A stretch of DNA of 64,000 nt from Thamnidium elegans (taxonomy: Eukaryota; Mucoromycota; Mucoromycetes; Mucorales; Mucoraceae): NCBI GenBank assembly GCA_025201345.1, contig JAIXMG010000006.1:310001-374000 (forward strand), read 5' to 3'. Numbering within the stretch: the first letter of the stretch is position 1; every line of letters begins with the position of its first letter. The notes beneath the pieces were generated by a model that saw nothing but the letters and a program-made list of their open reading frames with translations, was not told the origin of the DNA and did not search any database. Below, piece by piece: positions 19,990 to 31,404 of this stretch. The position numbers and the translations under genes are program-made.

Positions 19990-21124
19990 ATGCAAAGAAT
20001 GATGCGATTTATTGGTAGATAGGAAAAATAACTAGTAAAATAGTAATAACCACACCGACTAAAAAAAAAGTGGTTGATAGATATTGGTGCTAATATGACA
20101 GACCCTATGTTTAGAGGCCTGTATCGTGGAAAACAGGCACACGCAGGTAATGTAAAAGAAAAAAAAAACACCGTAAAAAACAAGTCAATTGACACACAAC
20201 TCATAGACGATCTTACATTGGTTTTAAAACGTGCACGCGATGCTGGCGTAGAAAAGATATTTATTACTGGTACCAACTTGGAAGATTCAAAAGAAGCTAT
20301 TGAAGCTATTGAAAGCAACCCAGACGGTACGCATAAAAAATATACATGTATAACGCGACACTAAAAAATTAAACACACACAATCCAGCCAAAGGATTTTT
20401 ATACTCTACTGTAGGTTGTCACCCAACACGTTGTTCTGAGTTTGAAGAGTACAAATACGGACCTCAAGCATACTACGATGAATTATTAAAAGTAGCCACC
20501 TCTAGTAAAACTGTTGTAGCTATCGGTGAATGCGGTTTAGACTATGACCGTTTACATTTTTGTTCTAAAGAAACACAACAAAAGTATTTTGAAAAACAAT
20601 TTGATTTAGCAGAAAAGACACAGTTACCCATGTTTCTTCATAACCGTAATACAGGTGACGATTTTTACGACTTGGTTAAACAGAATCGACACAAGTTTAA
20701 GAATGGTGTTGTTCATTCGTTTACTGGTACAGTAGAAGAAATGAAGAAATTAATTGAATTGGATTTGTACATTGGTGTCAACGGTTGTTCTCTCAAGTCA
20801 GAAGAGAATTTACAGGTTGTAAAAGAGATTCCAGAGCATAGATTGATGATTGAAACAGATGCTCCTTGGTGTGATATTCGTCCTACACATGCTTCATATG
20901 CTCACCTTAAAAATGTCAGTAAAGAAGAGATGGCAGTATATGCACCTGCGAGTAAAAAGAAGGAAAAATTTGAAATGGGATGTATGGTAAAGAGTAGAAA
21001 TGAACCATGTACTATGGGACTTGTTTTACATGTAGTCGCATCTATAAGAAATACAGATCCTGTTACATTATCACAGATTATTTGGAAGAATACATGTCAA
21101 GTATTTGATACAAAACAAGAATAA
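19990..21124 (+). CDS. tatD: TatD-family metal-dependent deoxyribonuclease
   Basis: Three exons (19990-20014, 20081-20326, 20388-21124; introns 66 and 61 bp) give 335 aa. Splicing creates the expected N-terminus MRFIDIGANMTDPMFRG; alternative in-frame ATGs lie at 19999 and 20002. Typical blocks: STVGCHPTRC, VVAIGECGLDYDR (catalytic Glu region), PMFLHNRNTGDDF, GVVHSFTGT, YIGVNGCSLKSEEN and LMIETDAPWCDIRPTHASY (metal-binding Asp). Members of this eukaryotic TATDN1-like group are 3'-5' or endo-DNases linked to DNA repair and apoptotic DNA breakdown. Convergent with RPT2; stops are 46 bp apart. A dead retrotransposon lies just upstream. Confidence 0.92.
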
Positions 21125-21170
21125 TTATAATAATAAAAAAAAAAGATTTATTATAATATATTTTTTTCTT

Positions 21171-22748
21171 TTAAAGATAAAGACCTTCAGGAGTACCTTC
21201 GCTCTTTCTATACAAGACCTTCTCTCTAGCCTTACGGAAATCTTCTGCAACAACCTTCATACGACGTTCACGTAATGCCATTAAACCAGACTCTGTACAA
21301 ATAGCCTATACACGATAATAAAAAAAGTTAAAAAAAAAAGTTTAAAATAATGAAAAAAGCATTTACCTTGATATCAGCACCCGATAAATCATCCTTTGAC
21401 ATGACGAATTCTTCTAAATCAACATCATCAGATAATGTCATCCTTGAAGTATGAATATTGAAAATTCTACGCTTGGTCTTTACATCAGGAAGAGGGAATT
21501 CAATCTTACGATCAATACGACCAGGACGAATCAATGCAGGATCTAAACTGTCAATTTTATTGGTAGCCATAATGACCTTGACATCACCTCTTGAATCAAA
21601 ACCATCCAATTGATTCAATAATTCCAACATGGTACGTTGAATTTCACGTTCACCACCGGAAGTAGAATCATAACGCTTTGTACCGACAGCATCAATTTCA
21701 TCAATAAAGACAATAGAAGGTGCATTCTCTTCTGCGACTCTGAATAATTCACGTACAAGTTTTGGTCCATCACCCAAATATTTTTGAATTAATTCAGAAC
21801 CGACAATACGTAAGAAAGTAGCACTGGTTTGATTAGCAACTGCTTTAGCTAATAAAGTTTTACCGGTACCAGGTACACCATAAAGGATAACACCTTTTGG
21901 TGGTTTAATACCCATCTCCTCATAAAGTTCAGGATGTGTAAGAGGTAACTCAACAGCTTCTTTAATCTCTTGCACTTGTTTTTCCAATCCACCAATATCA
22001 GCATAAGACTCTGTAGGGGCCTTTTCTAATTTCATAACACTGACCATAGGATCTGTATCATCGCCAAGTACACCAACAACGGACATGGTCTTATGATGTA
22101 ACAAGACACTGCAACCGGGTTCCAATAAGTCTTTATCGACAAAACTCATCACAGATACGTAATATTCAGGTCCTGTAGCTGAAGAAACAATAACGTGATC
22201 ATCGTCAATAATTTCTTCTAATGAACCAACTGTCATGGGTGAACCACGAAGGTCATCTACTCGGGTTCTTTCCTCTTGATCTCTCTCTTCTTGAGGCTTG
22301 AGTCGTTCTTGATTTTGTACAAATTCTTCTTCCAATAACAAGTAATCCTTGATACGTTCCATCTTGAGCATCTTGAGACGACAACGTGTAGTGGGGTAAA
22401 CTAAAAATTAGAATCTTAAATGTTAATGTTGAAAGTAAAAACACGTAAAATAAGTTATATATATTACCTTGAGGTAACTTTGCAGTGGTATCAGGTCCTC
22501 TCTTCTTCTTCTTTCCTACGCGAGTAGGTACAGGAGGTTCCCACTTCTTTTTCTTATCTTTCTCCTAAAATTGGGGTTTTTTTTTAGTACTTTATTTTTT
22601 TGCTTTAAGCATCTTTTTTCTTTACCTTGTCCTTTTTATCATTGCCTCTTGGCATACCACCAGATTGCGAATTACCCTATTTATTAGGAGAATTATCAGT
22701 ATATATTGTTACTATATTATTATTTTCTTTATTTTTAAAAAGTACCAT
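21171..22748 (-). CDS. RPT2: 26S proteasome regulatory ATPase Rpt2 (PSMC1, subunit 4)
   Basis: Five minus-strand exons (22748-22746, 22676-22626, 22564-22468, 22400-21367, 21305-21171) give 439 aa, the family size. Exon 1 is the ATG codon alone. Spliced N-terminus MGNSQSG has the Gly2 expected for N-myristoylation of Rpt2. Then a basic stretch, a coiled coil ([18 protein letters not shown]), an OB fold, and the AAA domain: Walker A GVPGTGKT (~225-232; many orthologues have A or P at the second position), [20 protein letters not shown], Walker B IVFIDEID (~280-287), and an arginine-finger region [14 protein letters not shown]. It ends GLYL, the hydrophobic-Tyr-X motif that docks into the 20S core. 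Identification is certain. Confidence 0.98.
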
Positions 22749-22949
22749 ATTAAATAATTTCTTTTTTGCTTAATAAAAAAAGAAAGTACGAAATGGTTAA
22801 AGAGCGTGTACAATTGAAATAGCCTGCGCGTCCCTTTCAGTAGTCATGTACGTCAGCTCCGTGACTGTTTTGAGTAATTGAATTCACGATTACTTCTGTA
22901 TCGAATATTTTTTTGGTCTTTTGAGTGTAAAATATAAAAAGAGTAAAGA
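22749..22949. promoter_or_regulatory. 201-bp divergent promoter, RPT2 / IES6
   Basis: The space between two divergent starts. It contains TACGTCAG at 22849-22856, a CRE-like half site, and a GTGAC on the other side (22861), plus T and A tracts. No GGTGGCAAA (yeast proteasome PACE) element is present. Confidence 0.4.
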
Positions 22950-23537
22950 ATGTAAGCACTTATACTTTCTTTTGTAATATGTCGTCTAACCAGTCTTCAT
23001 AATTAGGGTTAAATCAACAAAGAAGTCATATTTTGGAAAGAGGGTAAAGATATATATATAAAAAAACTTTAGCTCTTTAAAGTTATACTTACTTTATTAC
23101 TCTCTAAAATAGAATGCAGTTGAAAGCGACGACGATTATGAAGGACCATTAAACCTTTTAACATCAAAACGACCTTTTAAAAACCCTAGATATAAGAGTG
23201 CAAAAAAGAACAAAAACTTGAAACAAATTCTTACAATGGAAAGAGATCAAGTATTTGCGCTAAATATCCCAACATGTAAAAAAAAAGAAAAGGAATCCTT
23301 TTATTGTTTTAGCTTGTACTAAATATATATATAATAGATGAAAACATTGAATGTGCACCTTCTGTTTTACCACAAAAAAAGTATTGCGATATTACAGGCT
23401 TAGACGCAAAATACACGGATCCCAAGACAAGCTTACGATATCATAATGCAGAAATTTATCAATTTATTAGTACTTTAGGTGTTCCTAATGTTCAAGCCTA
23501 TTTAGCAAGTAGAAACGCTGCTGTTGTTCTTAAATAG
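22950..23537 (+). CDS. IES6: INO80 chromatin-remodelling complex subunit Ies6 (INO80C; YL1-C domain)
   Basis: Proposed exons 22950-22951, 23007-23043, 23113-23275, 23338-23537: 402 nt, 133 aa. The C-terminal YL1-C domain is clear: KKYCDITGLDAKYTDPKTSL, RYHNAEIYQFI, then VQAYLASRNAAVVLK at the end. The middle (KRPFKNPRYKSAKKNKNLKQ) is the basic Ies6 signature. The 5' end is unusual: the only arrangement I found that stays open splits the start codon, AT in exon 1 and G at the start of exon 2 (donor GTAAGC, acceptor ATTAG), giving MVKSTKKSYFGKRNAVE. Its partner in INO80 (Arp5) is not in the window. Domain sure; first exon moderate. Confidence 0.82.
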
Positions 23538-23556
23538 TAATTATAATAAAAACTTA

Positions 23557-23767
23557 TCATTCCTCATCTGTATCCTCCTACAAAAATATTCATGGTTAGA
23601 AGAAATTATTGTTTAAAGAAAAAAGAAGTATTGTTTTACCATTTCGTATCCTGCTAATGCTTGATCTATCAATGCTCTCATATCATCATTTCTGCCTACA
23701 ACAAAATCTGCAACAGTTGAATTGGCCTTATTTCGAATTCTATTTTATATAAAAGAATTAGATGTCG

Positions 23768-23799
<32 letters not shown>

Positions 23800-24262
23800 T
23801 TGAAAATATATACCTAGGATCAGCTCCAGAATCCAAAAGAATATCGACCATACTAACTGCAACCTCTGGATCTTCTTCATATTGTACTGCTAAATGCAAA
23901 GGTGTATTACCTTGCTTATTACGTAAATTGACATTGACGTTAGGAATATCAACTATCATCTCTAAACACGTCAACGACCCAAATCTAGAGCTATATACAT
24001 TTATTCCTATATCAATATATATGTGTATGTGTATATGTTCGATATTACCAGTAATGAAGTGCAGTGTCGCCTAAACCGTCGGCATGGTTAATATCCACGT
24101 CTCCTTCCTTAAGAACGTCTTCCAACATTTCGTCTTGATCATTTCTACATGCTGCTAACAAAAGATCGTCTTCACAAAGTAAAAGTTGTCTGAGTACTGA
24201 GTTATGTTTCTTTATAAGATCGTTATAAACCTACCGTCTGTGGCTCCTGGATTATTGTCCAT
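23557..24262 (-). CDS. Small ankyrin-repeat protein
   Basis: Five minus-strand exons (24262-24235, 24169-24049, 23990-23814, 23739-23640, 23577-23557), total 148 aa. Begins MDNNPGATDDDLLLAACRND. Ankyrin units: GLGDTALHYCSRFGSLTCLE, NKQGNTPLHLAVQYEEDPEV...VDILLDSGADPRIRNKANST, then a C-terminal helix and an acidic tail EDTDEE. This length and layout resemble small fungal ankyrin proteins such as yeast YCR051W, whose function is poorly known. The stop is only 19 bp from the IES6 stop, so 3' UTRs must overlap. A (TA)n repeat sits inside the third intron. Confidence 0.85.
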
Positions 24263-24839
24263 GGTTATTTAAATTTATAAATGAAGGAAGCAAAAAAAAA
24301 AAAGCTTGAAAAAGAAAAAACAAGTCCATTTTACGGGTACTTAATAACTCTGAGCCTAAAAAAAAATGCATTGCTTAAGTTTTCATTTTTATTGTCGCTT
24401 CTATTTGGGTACAATTATTCTGTAAAGTGTTTCTGCAGAAAAAAAAAGACTGGTATGTAGCAATGTTACGCATTACCTAGTATACAATTTATTTTCTCTT
24501 CCTATCTTTTTATTCTATTTTCCCTTCTCTTTAGTTGAACATGGATTTTCTTAATGAGTAATTGCTGCTACTATGATAAAAAACAAAATTTATATACATT
24601 CTTTAGTTTATACTTTGTTATACTCATAACCTTGTCTTTTAAACGCCTTAGCTTCGGAACCTCTCCCCCATAGGAGAGGGGGTTTTGTCTAAATGGGTCT
24701 ATACGTTGATATATTATTAAAGAGTGAACAGTGCGAATTTGATGAAAGTCCAAATAAAAGGAAAGCTCATTAGATCAGACGATAGTTGGTATTCATATCA
24801 AACAAAACAAGCGTAACAATTTTATATTTAGGGGTGATT
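24263..24839. other. Intergenic, nothing coding seen
   Basis: AT-rich DNA with a C/G-rich inverted stretch, CCTCTCCCCCATAGGAGAGG at 24660-24679, which could form a weak hairpin. No gene. Confidence 0.35.
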
Positions 24840-25550
24840 CCGTTTCAAAAATATCAGCTACGGCCAAAAGAAAATCTTTACCCGAGGAAAATGTTTTGGG
24901 GGATCGAGTCGATCTCTGTATAGTTACCAAAGCTAACGATAGTATGAACGATAAGTATTAGCTACTGAGTTCGCCAATATTAAACTTGGACCTTCAAAAT
25001 TTACTTCCGAATACCTAAAGATACTAAGAGAATTAAAAGTTACCTTGGATCACATTGCTAATTAAAAGTATGCCAAATACCATGAAGATTAATTGTATCA
25101 ATCTTCCAAGCCATAGCTTAGATGATGAGGTTAAATTAACGAAACTTTTCGCACCTGGATTATATACTGTACAACATATCCGTTCAGTCGATATATCTAC
25201 CTGCGTTAATTGCTTGAGCGATGTAAGAAAGAATATTATATCTAGATTAAATTATATTAAAGTAAAGTCTTTGGAAAAGTGCATGAAGGTAAATAATTTA
25301 AAATTCCATAATCATTATTAGTATCGTACCGTGAAGAATGCTATTACTTTGTCCAAGTCTCTGGAGAAAGAAGCAAGAAGGAATAAGAAGAGGAGTACGC
25401 CATACAAAAGGTCGCCATCTTATGACGATGTTGAAATCGAAAGTGAGTAGACTAGAGATACTCTGTTTCCAAGTCGAAGACCTAGTGCACCGAGTATTAT
25501 CCCTACAGATTTGCTATTATCAAATTCACAGAAGCTATAATCCTATCAGT
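24840..25550 (+). pseudogene. Decayed coding remnant of unknown family
   Basis: Interrupted plus-strand frames with protein-like composition: KRKSLPEENVLGDRVDLCIV (24865-24935), SLDDEVKLTKLFAPGLYTVQ (25107 onward), SLEKCMKVNN, then in another frame NAITLSKSLEKEARRNKKRS (25336). Several stops and shifts separate them. I do not recognise a family with any certainty; such remnants often derive from lineage-specific multicopy genes or transposon cargo. Confidence 0.35.
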
Positions 25551-26532
25551 TGAAAGAGTCTCGTACTACTTTTATTCCAATTATTATATCACATCTCTCT
25601 CGTACTCTTACATCTTATATCATATAAATAATAGGTATAATGAATAAAACTCAGTTAAAAAATACTCTTTCAATTCCTCTTATACAACTGCAACTTAACC
25701 AAATATGTACATGTAAAAACTGTTATACCAAAAGCATGAAAAAGTAATGCAAACGCTTAATTATTACTGTATAACATAAACATCACATGTATATTATCGT
25801 TAGAATTACAGTTGCAAGAGTTAAGAATATATATCTCTGTATCAGCACCATCTGAATCATGATTTAATAAAGCTCGTTTAGAATTGCAGTACTTTTTCTT
25901 TTTCTTTTTTCAGCCCTCTGCAACTATAATAGGAAAAAGAAGATAAAATTAGACTTCTTTTTTTTGTATCTCGACATGTGACATTGAAAGTGTTATCTTT
26001 TTGTAGTTTATTGGATTTGAAGCAGAAAATAGAATAACACAAAAAGAAAAGGATAATGTATAGCTGAAGAATCTAGCATATTTAAAAAGTGAATATTCTA
26101 ATTGACCCGATATCAACCAATTGCATACAGTGAGTCCGTTTTTTTTTTATTTTATTTTTTTTGTTACAGAAAAAACGGTTTTCTAGGAAGAGAATAAAAG
26201 AGAGTGCCCCGGGATATACATTATTGTGATAGTAGGGGACTTGATTTTTAGCTACTTTAGTGGAATGTATAATATACAAAAAAGAAAATATAGACAGGTG
26301 CACCTTTATACATATATGGATGTACCTTTTAATTTACCAAAAAAAACAGGTACATTCATTAACTATCCCGCAAATAATTGTTAATTGTTATAAAGGTTAT
26401 TCGGGTTGTACAGTTTACTTGTTCCTAAATTTGGAACTATTCCAAGCCTTAATTTGGGTAACATTTCTACCCTTCGTTATTTTCTTTTACTTCTGTACTT
26501 TTTTCTTTTCTTTTTTTCTCTTTTAAATACAC
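25551..26532. other. Intergenic, about 1 kb, no gene seen
   Basis: Stop-dense in all frames. T/C-rich tracts close to 26500 are the probable promoter of the next gene. Confidence 0.4.
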
Positions 26533-27681
26533 ATGCAACAAGATTCCCGTCATCCCTATAAACCAGATCCTTATAAAGCAGTAAGAAAACCTCCTAGTCC
26601 AGGTAAAAAATATATATATATATAAAAAAAGGGTGAAATAAAAAAAAAACTTACTTTTTTTTTTCCTCTTCTAGATGGTTATTATGATTCAGAACAAATT
26701 CATTCAAGATCTGCTTCAGAAAGCAGCACGACACGGTTATCAGTAGCACCTCACCAAGCCAGTTCAGATATATATAATGGAGACTATTATCAGCAAGATC
26801 CATATGCACCTAGACAAGTAGAAAAAAAAAAGAAAAAAAAGAGAAATAATCCACAACAACCCGAAAAGAGAGCAAATTCATATTTACCATATACAAATCA
26901 TACCAGAGACCCATATTCAGTTGAACCTGTTTATTTGCAAGAAGAAGATCATTTACCAAGCTTTAATTCACCTCACAGTCATCATGGCCGCGGTCCTGTT
27001 GGATCCATCTTACAAGATAATATTGTCATGGATACAATAAACGATGAAAATGATTACTATGACAACAACAACAGTAACGATATCCATAAAAAAGAACAAG
27101 TATTACCACCTAGTGTAAAAAAGAGCTGGTGGGTTAGATTAGGTATCAGCGGTAAAAAACTTGTATTTACTATATTTGGCTTTCTTGGAGTGATTGTTAT
27201 TATTTGGTATTTTGTATGGCCCAGAACTCCCACTTTACATTTTTTAGATGCTGGATTAAAGTCAGGTGGTATTTATACACAAACCTCGATGGAAGCTGTC
27301 TGGACTGTAAATTTCACTGTAATTAATGAGGATAATTGGGTTCCAACCTTGATTAATAATTTTGCAGTAAACGTCCTAGATCGTTCGACTGGTGAAGTAT
27401 TCGGTTCTGGTAACACTAACCGTCTAAAATTATCTCCTAGATCAAGTGGGCAGATTATACCAGTTGACATTTACATCAATTTCACGAGAGATGCTACTAG
27501 TCAAACGTTGATGAATTTAAGGGATTCTTGTATGTTTATCAATAGAGATCAAGGCTCTGCGCCGAAACAAACATTAGATATTCAGTTTAGTATCGTTTAT
27601 TATATAGCTGGCATAGTATGGAATCCTATTTCTACATTTAGTCCACTAGGTTATTTCCAATGTCCTATGCCTTCATCATAA
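26533..27681 (+). CDS. Type II membrane protein with LEA-2-like extracytoplasmic domain
   Basis: Two exons (26533-26602, 26675-27681; 72-bp intron) give 358 aa. Residues 1-205 are hydrophilic and disordered, with Tyr/Asp/Ser/Pro-rich and Lys-rich stretches (VEKKKKKKRN). One membrane span follows KKSWWVRLGISGKKL: VFTIFGFLGVIVIIWYFVW. The remaining ~130 residues form a beta-rich domain (VWTVNFTVINEDNWVPTLIN, RLKLSPRSSGQIIPVDIYIN) resembling LEA-2/immunoglobulin-like domains on fungal vacuolar or plasma-membrane type II proteins. NFT and NFT-like sequons suggest glycosylation. Topology is well supported; the fold is inference. Confidence 0.78.
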
Positions 27682-28489
27682 TAAAAATATTTATTACAAA
27701 TAAACATGAGTTGCACAAAATATAGTCTCTTTGTTTTATTCTGCCAAAAAGACCTTTTTTAAATACGCCATTACATTACGTTTTTGGGTAATATGCATCC
27801 CGTTTTAATTTGTTGTCCCTTTCCTGGTAATCGTACCGGCTTGATACTTGTTATAATAAGAAACGTCCATACACAAAAAAAAAAGACGGGATTACTACCA
27901 TACTATATACGTATACGTAACAATAGTTTTGACGTATATTTTTTAGACTCGCAAAGATATAACCATATTTACTGCGGTAAATTAGATCAAGAAGCATAAA
28001 TTGTTCTCCAAATCAGAAAGAAAAAGCAGTGAATTATCTGTCTAGAAACTGCAACACGTTTTTGAACAATTAGCAGAAAAGATACCAAGGTTAGTATTTT
28101 CCAGCTTTAAAGAACAACTCAAAAGTACAAACCATTATACAGAAAATTCCTTGATAATGTTAGCCAATAAATACTGAGAAGATACCAGTTGGAATTCAAT
28201 AAAATGGCTTTTTCTAAAAAAGTCCGAATCTAAACTCAAAACACAGTTTTTTGTAGAGAAGAGGGTATATTTTGTGCAACACAAGTTTAAAACACGTAAT
28301 TTTTAGCACTCAGACCATTTATCCCAAACAGCAGTAGAAAAGCAACGTATTTTATTAGACGAATCAATTTGATATTAAAAAAAAGCCTTTAGTGCATTTC
28401 TAATTTTTCTTTTTATAGCTCTTTTTTTTCTTTTCTTTTTGGTTTGTTCTTCTTTCGCTTCGATACATATTAAAAAAAAAAAAGGAAAA
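27682..28489. other. Intergenic, nothing convincing
   Basis: Short open stretches (27784-27999) lack protein-like features or homology that I can see. T-rich DNA at 28410-28460 precedes the next gene. Confidence 0.35.
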
Positions 28490-30110
28490 ATGATGAATGC
28501 TTTTGGAAAAAGTATTGAACTTAAAATTAACGTTCACTCGGAAGAAATATTATTACTAGGAGAAGCAGAAGAAGCAGCGGGTAAAATGCTGCAAGGATCA
28601 CTTGTATTAAATTTAACAGAGCCCATAAAAGTAAAATCCATACACATGTCATTTATTGGTAAAATGAAAGTATCTTGGTCTGAAGGTAAATAAATAAATA
28701 AAATATTTGGGTATCATAGTTAACTTTTTTTTTTTAATAGGTGTTGGACACCACCAGCATTATCATAAACAAGAACGCACAATTTTATCTCATGTCTGGG
28801 AATTCGTTAAACCTCGATTCCATTCAGCTCAATCCTCAAACCGAACAACCCCAAGCTCTAGCACACCTCATAAAAAGAGCATATTATTAAACGCTGGAAA
28901 GCACAAATGGGATTTTGAGTTCTTGTTACCAGGCAACTTGCCACAAACTCTGGAGTCAGATATTGGTAGCGTCAGTTACAGGCTCAAGGCGACCATTGAA
29001 AGATCAGCATTTATTCAAAATACGGTAAAAAAGCGAAATATTCGTATTATACGTTGTGTTTTACCTTCTGAATTTGAACTTGTACAATCCTTGGAAATTC
29101 ATAACACATGGGCTCAAAAGATGGTCTATGATATCAGTGTACCATCCAAATTATATGCGTTCAATGATACCATCCCTATATCATTTAAGATCTTACCTAT
29201 TGCTTCACATTTGAGAGTACATGCCATCATGGCTTCCATCAAAGAGTATTGTACCTATACTGCAAATGAGCATACAAAAACTGATACTCGTATCGTACGT
29301 TTGGTAAGATTAGATAATCCTTTTTCAGAAGCTGTATCAAATGCTTCCGTATCTTCCCCTCCTACATGGGACAGAGTGTTGGATTTACCTGTTCCTTCTA
29401 AATCTCCCATCATCTTTGCGGATGCTGATAGTGAAATGATTCGTATTAGACATAGGCTCAAGTTTGTTATTGCTTTAGCAAATGCTGATGGTCATATATC
29501 TGAACTCCGGTGTGCTGTACAAATTATTGTGGTTGAATCATTTGCCGTAACTGAAGAATTGATCTCTTTACCAGCTTACGATGAAATGTGGAGATCTGTA
29601 CCGTACCATCCACAAGTATTAGAGACTTTACGCAACCGTACTTCTATATCTGAACAAGGCTCCAATGAAACTTGTTTGCTCTCTTCAACTCCACCGCCTC
29701 GAGAGTTACGTGCTTCCAGGCAGCCTGTAACCATCAGTGGTTGGTCTCGTCTATTATCTGTTTCTTCATCGGCAATGCCTGTAGTAGATCGAACAAACTT
29801 GGAAGAAGAAGAAGAAACTTCTTCAGAAACTACAACTTTATCAAGGCCCATGGCTATCCCTAGATCAAATAATGGAAGTAGGCATCATTCTAGACAACCT
29901 TCTGTGGAATTCCCTGTAGAAGAAGATCTCGGAATAAACAACTCTTTATCTCAGCAGCCACTTTGGTGGAATGGTATTGATTTAGGAAAGGTACCTTCTT
30001 ACCGTAGTGTATCAACATTAGATGGTAATATGCTGACAGCTTCTTTACCGCCAGCTTATGATTCCTTAGCTGCTGCGTTCGCTAACCATAACTCACCACG
30101 ATATCAATAG
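28490..30110 (+). CDS. Alpha-arrestin (ART-type ubiquitin ligase adaptor)
   Basis: Two exons (28490-28685, 28741-30110; 55-bp intron) give 521 aa. Arrestin N-domain: GSLVLNLTEPIKVKSIHMSF (~30-55), then AGKHKWDFEFLLPGNLPQTLE and SVSYRLKATIER, a classic arrestin-N pair. Arrestin C-domain: KMVYDISVPSKLYAFNDTIP, ISFKILPIASHLRVHAIMAS, RIRHRLKFVIALANADG and an LPAYDE element. The tail is Ser/acidic and holds LPPAYDS (PPAY at residues 502-505), a PY motif for WW domains of Rsp5/Nedd4 ligases. These adaptors direct ubiquitination and endocytosis of plasma-membrane transporters. Start is the first of two adjacent in-frame ATGs. Confidence 0.92.
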
Positions 30111-31404
30111 TATATATTTGTACAATTTTCATTATATAATATATATATATTCCCCCCTTCTTTTTTTTTTTCTATCATACAATTTTATATAGCTAATCAT
30201 ATGTTAATAAAGTACGAATTCACAATGTATATAAGCATGTGTTTACTATTTTTCTAAAAAAAACATGGGCAGTATCTTTTTTTTTTTTTAGTCAGGCTTT
30301 TTTTTATTATGTAATATGTATGCCGTGAGATTTCTTAAAAAAAAGACGGGAGATATTTTAGCTCTTGTAGTTTTATGTAACATATAACCTTCAGTGCAGT
30401 GAGAGAATATCTACTTTTGACACTTCTGCCAATTACATTATCCTTACAGTTTTTATGGTAATTTTAAGTCGTAAGGAGGCGATACATATTATCTCAATGT
30501 TAGATGCTAATAATGAATAATATTAAATCAGAAGTTGCTATTAATACTACTATCAAATTAAAAGGTGTCATTTTTCCTAGTTATAAAATATACAAAATAA
30601 GATGGTAGTATGCATTTGGAGCTAGTTGGAAAAGGACATTTATTCCCACCTACCTCTCACCAAAATAAACTATAATAATATGTGTACATTTCTAAGCAAA
30701 TAAGAATTCATCAACTTGTTACTCATCCTAATCATTTTAGCTTTTTTCTTTTTTCTAATTTGGTGATCAATCGGATTTTCGATGCAAACCATATCTGAAC
30801 CTTAATTGTATTATCTTTTCTCTTCCGGTAGATAATCATAAAAAAAAGATAAATGATAACCAAGATATCCTTTACATACAGACAATCTAAAGTGTGATCA
30901 AGGGCGCAAAATATTTTTGAATCAATAAAAACCTCCATAATAAAGTTTTAAGCTTTTATTTGGGGAACATAAATTCCAGAAAAGTATATTTGTACTCCCC
31001 TTCTTCATATTCACTAAAGAATGATACCCAAAGAAGTACTCTAAAAGAAGTGTATTTGTCCTATTTATCCTTTTAAAGTTGATAAAAAGATTAAGATACA
31101 GACTTTATCCCGTACAACATTAGCGGGGTATCTGTAACGATAACTATTGTATTTTTCTGGTTGAAAGCTGAGCTACCTGTGTGTTTCCTAACCTCAGACC
31201 AGTAAAGAAAAAAGTGTAAATGTGTTTATTAAACTGAACTAATGAGCACATGACGAACTATGTTTCTATTTCCGTGGATCTATATAAACAAGCCTTTTTT
31301 TTTTTTTTTTTGTGGTCTCGACTTTTTATTTTTTTATTTATTTATTACTTTTACATTTACTACTCTAATACTCTTCGATATAAAACCTACTACTCCCTTA
31401 CATA
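30111..31404. other. Intergenic, about 1.3 kb, no gene seen
   Basis: AT-rich; the end close to 31405 has T17 (31292-31310) and a T/A-rich promoter-like region. No open frame with protein character was found. Confidence 0.4.

Noticed and set aside
24655..24690. C-run/G-run hairpin as a terminator or RNA gene
   Set aside because: The stem is imperfect (mostly C5/G5) and there is no adjacent gene or conserved structure to support a function.
27784..27999. 71-codon open frame downstream of the type II membrane protein gene
   Set aside because: No protein-like pattern, no neighbouring exon, and length expected by chance in AT-rich DNA.
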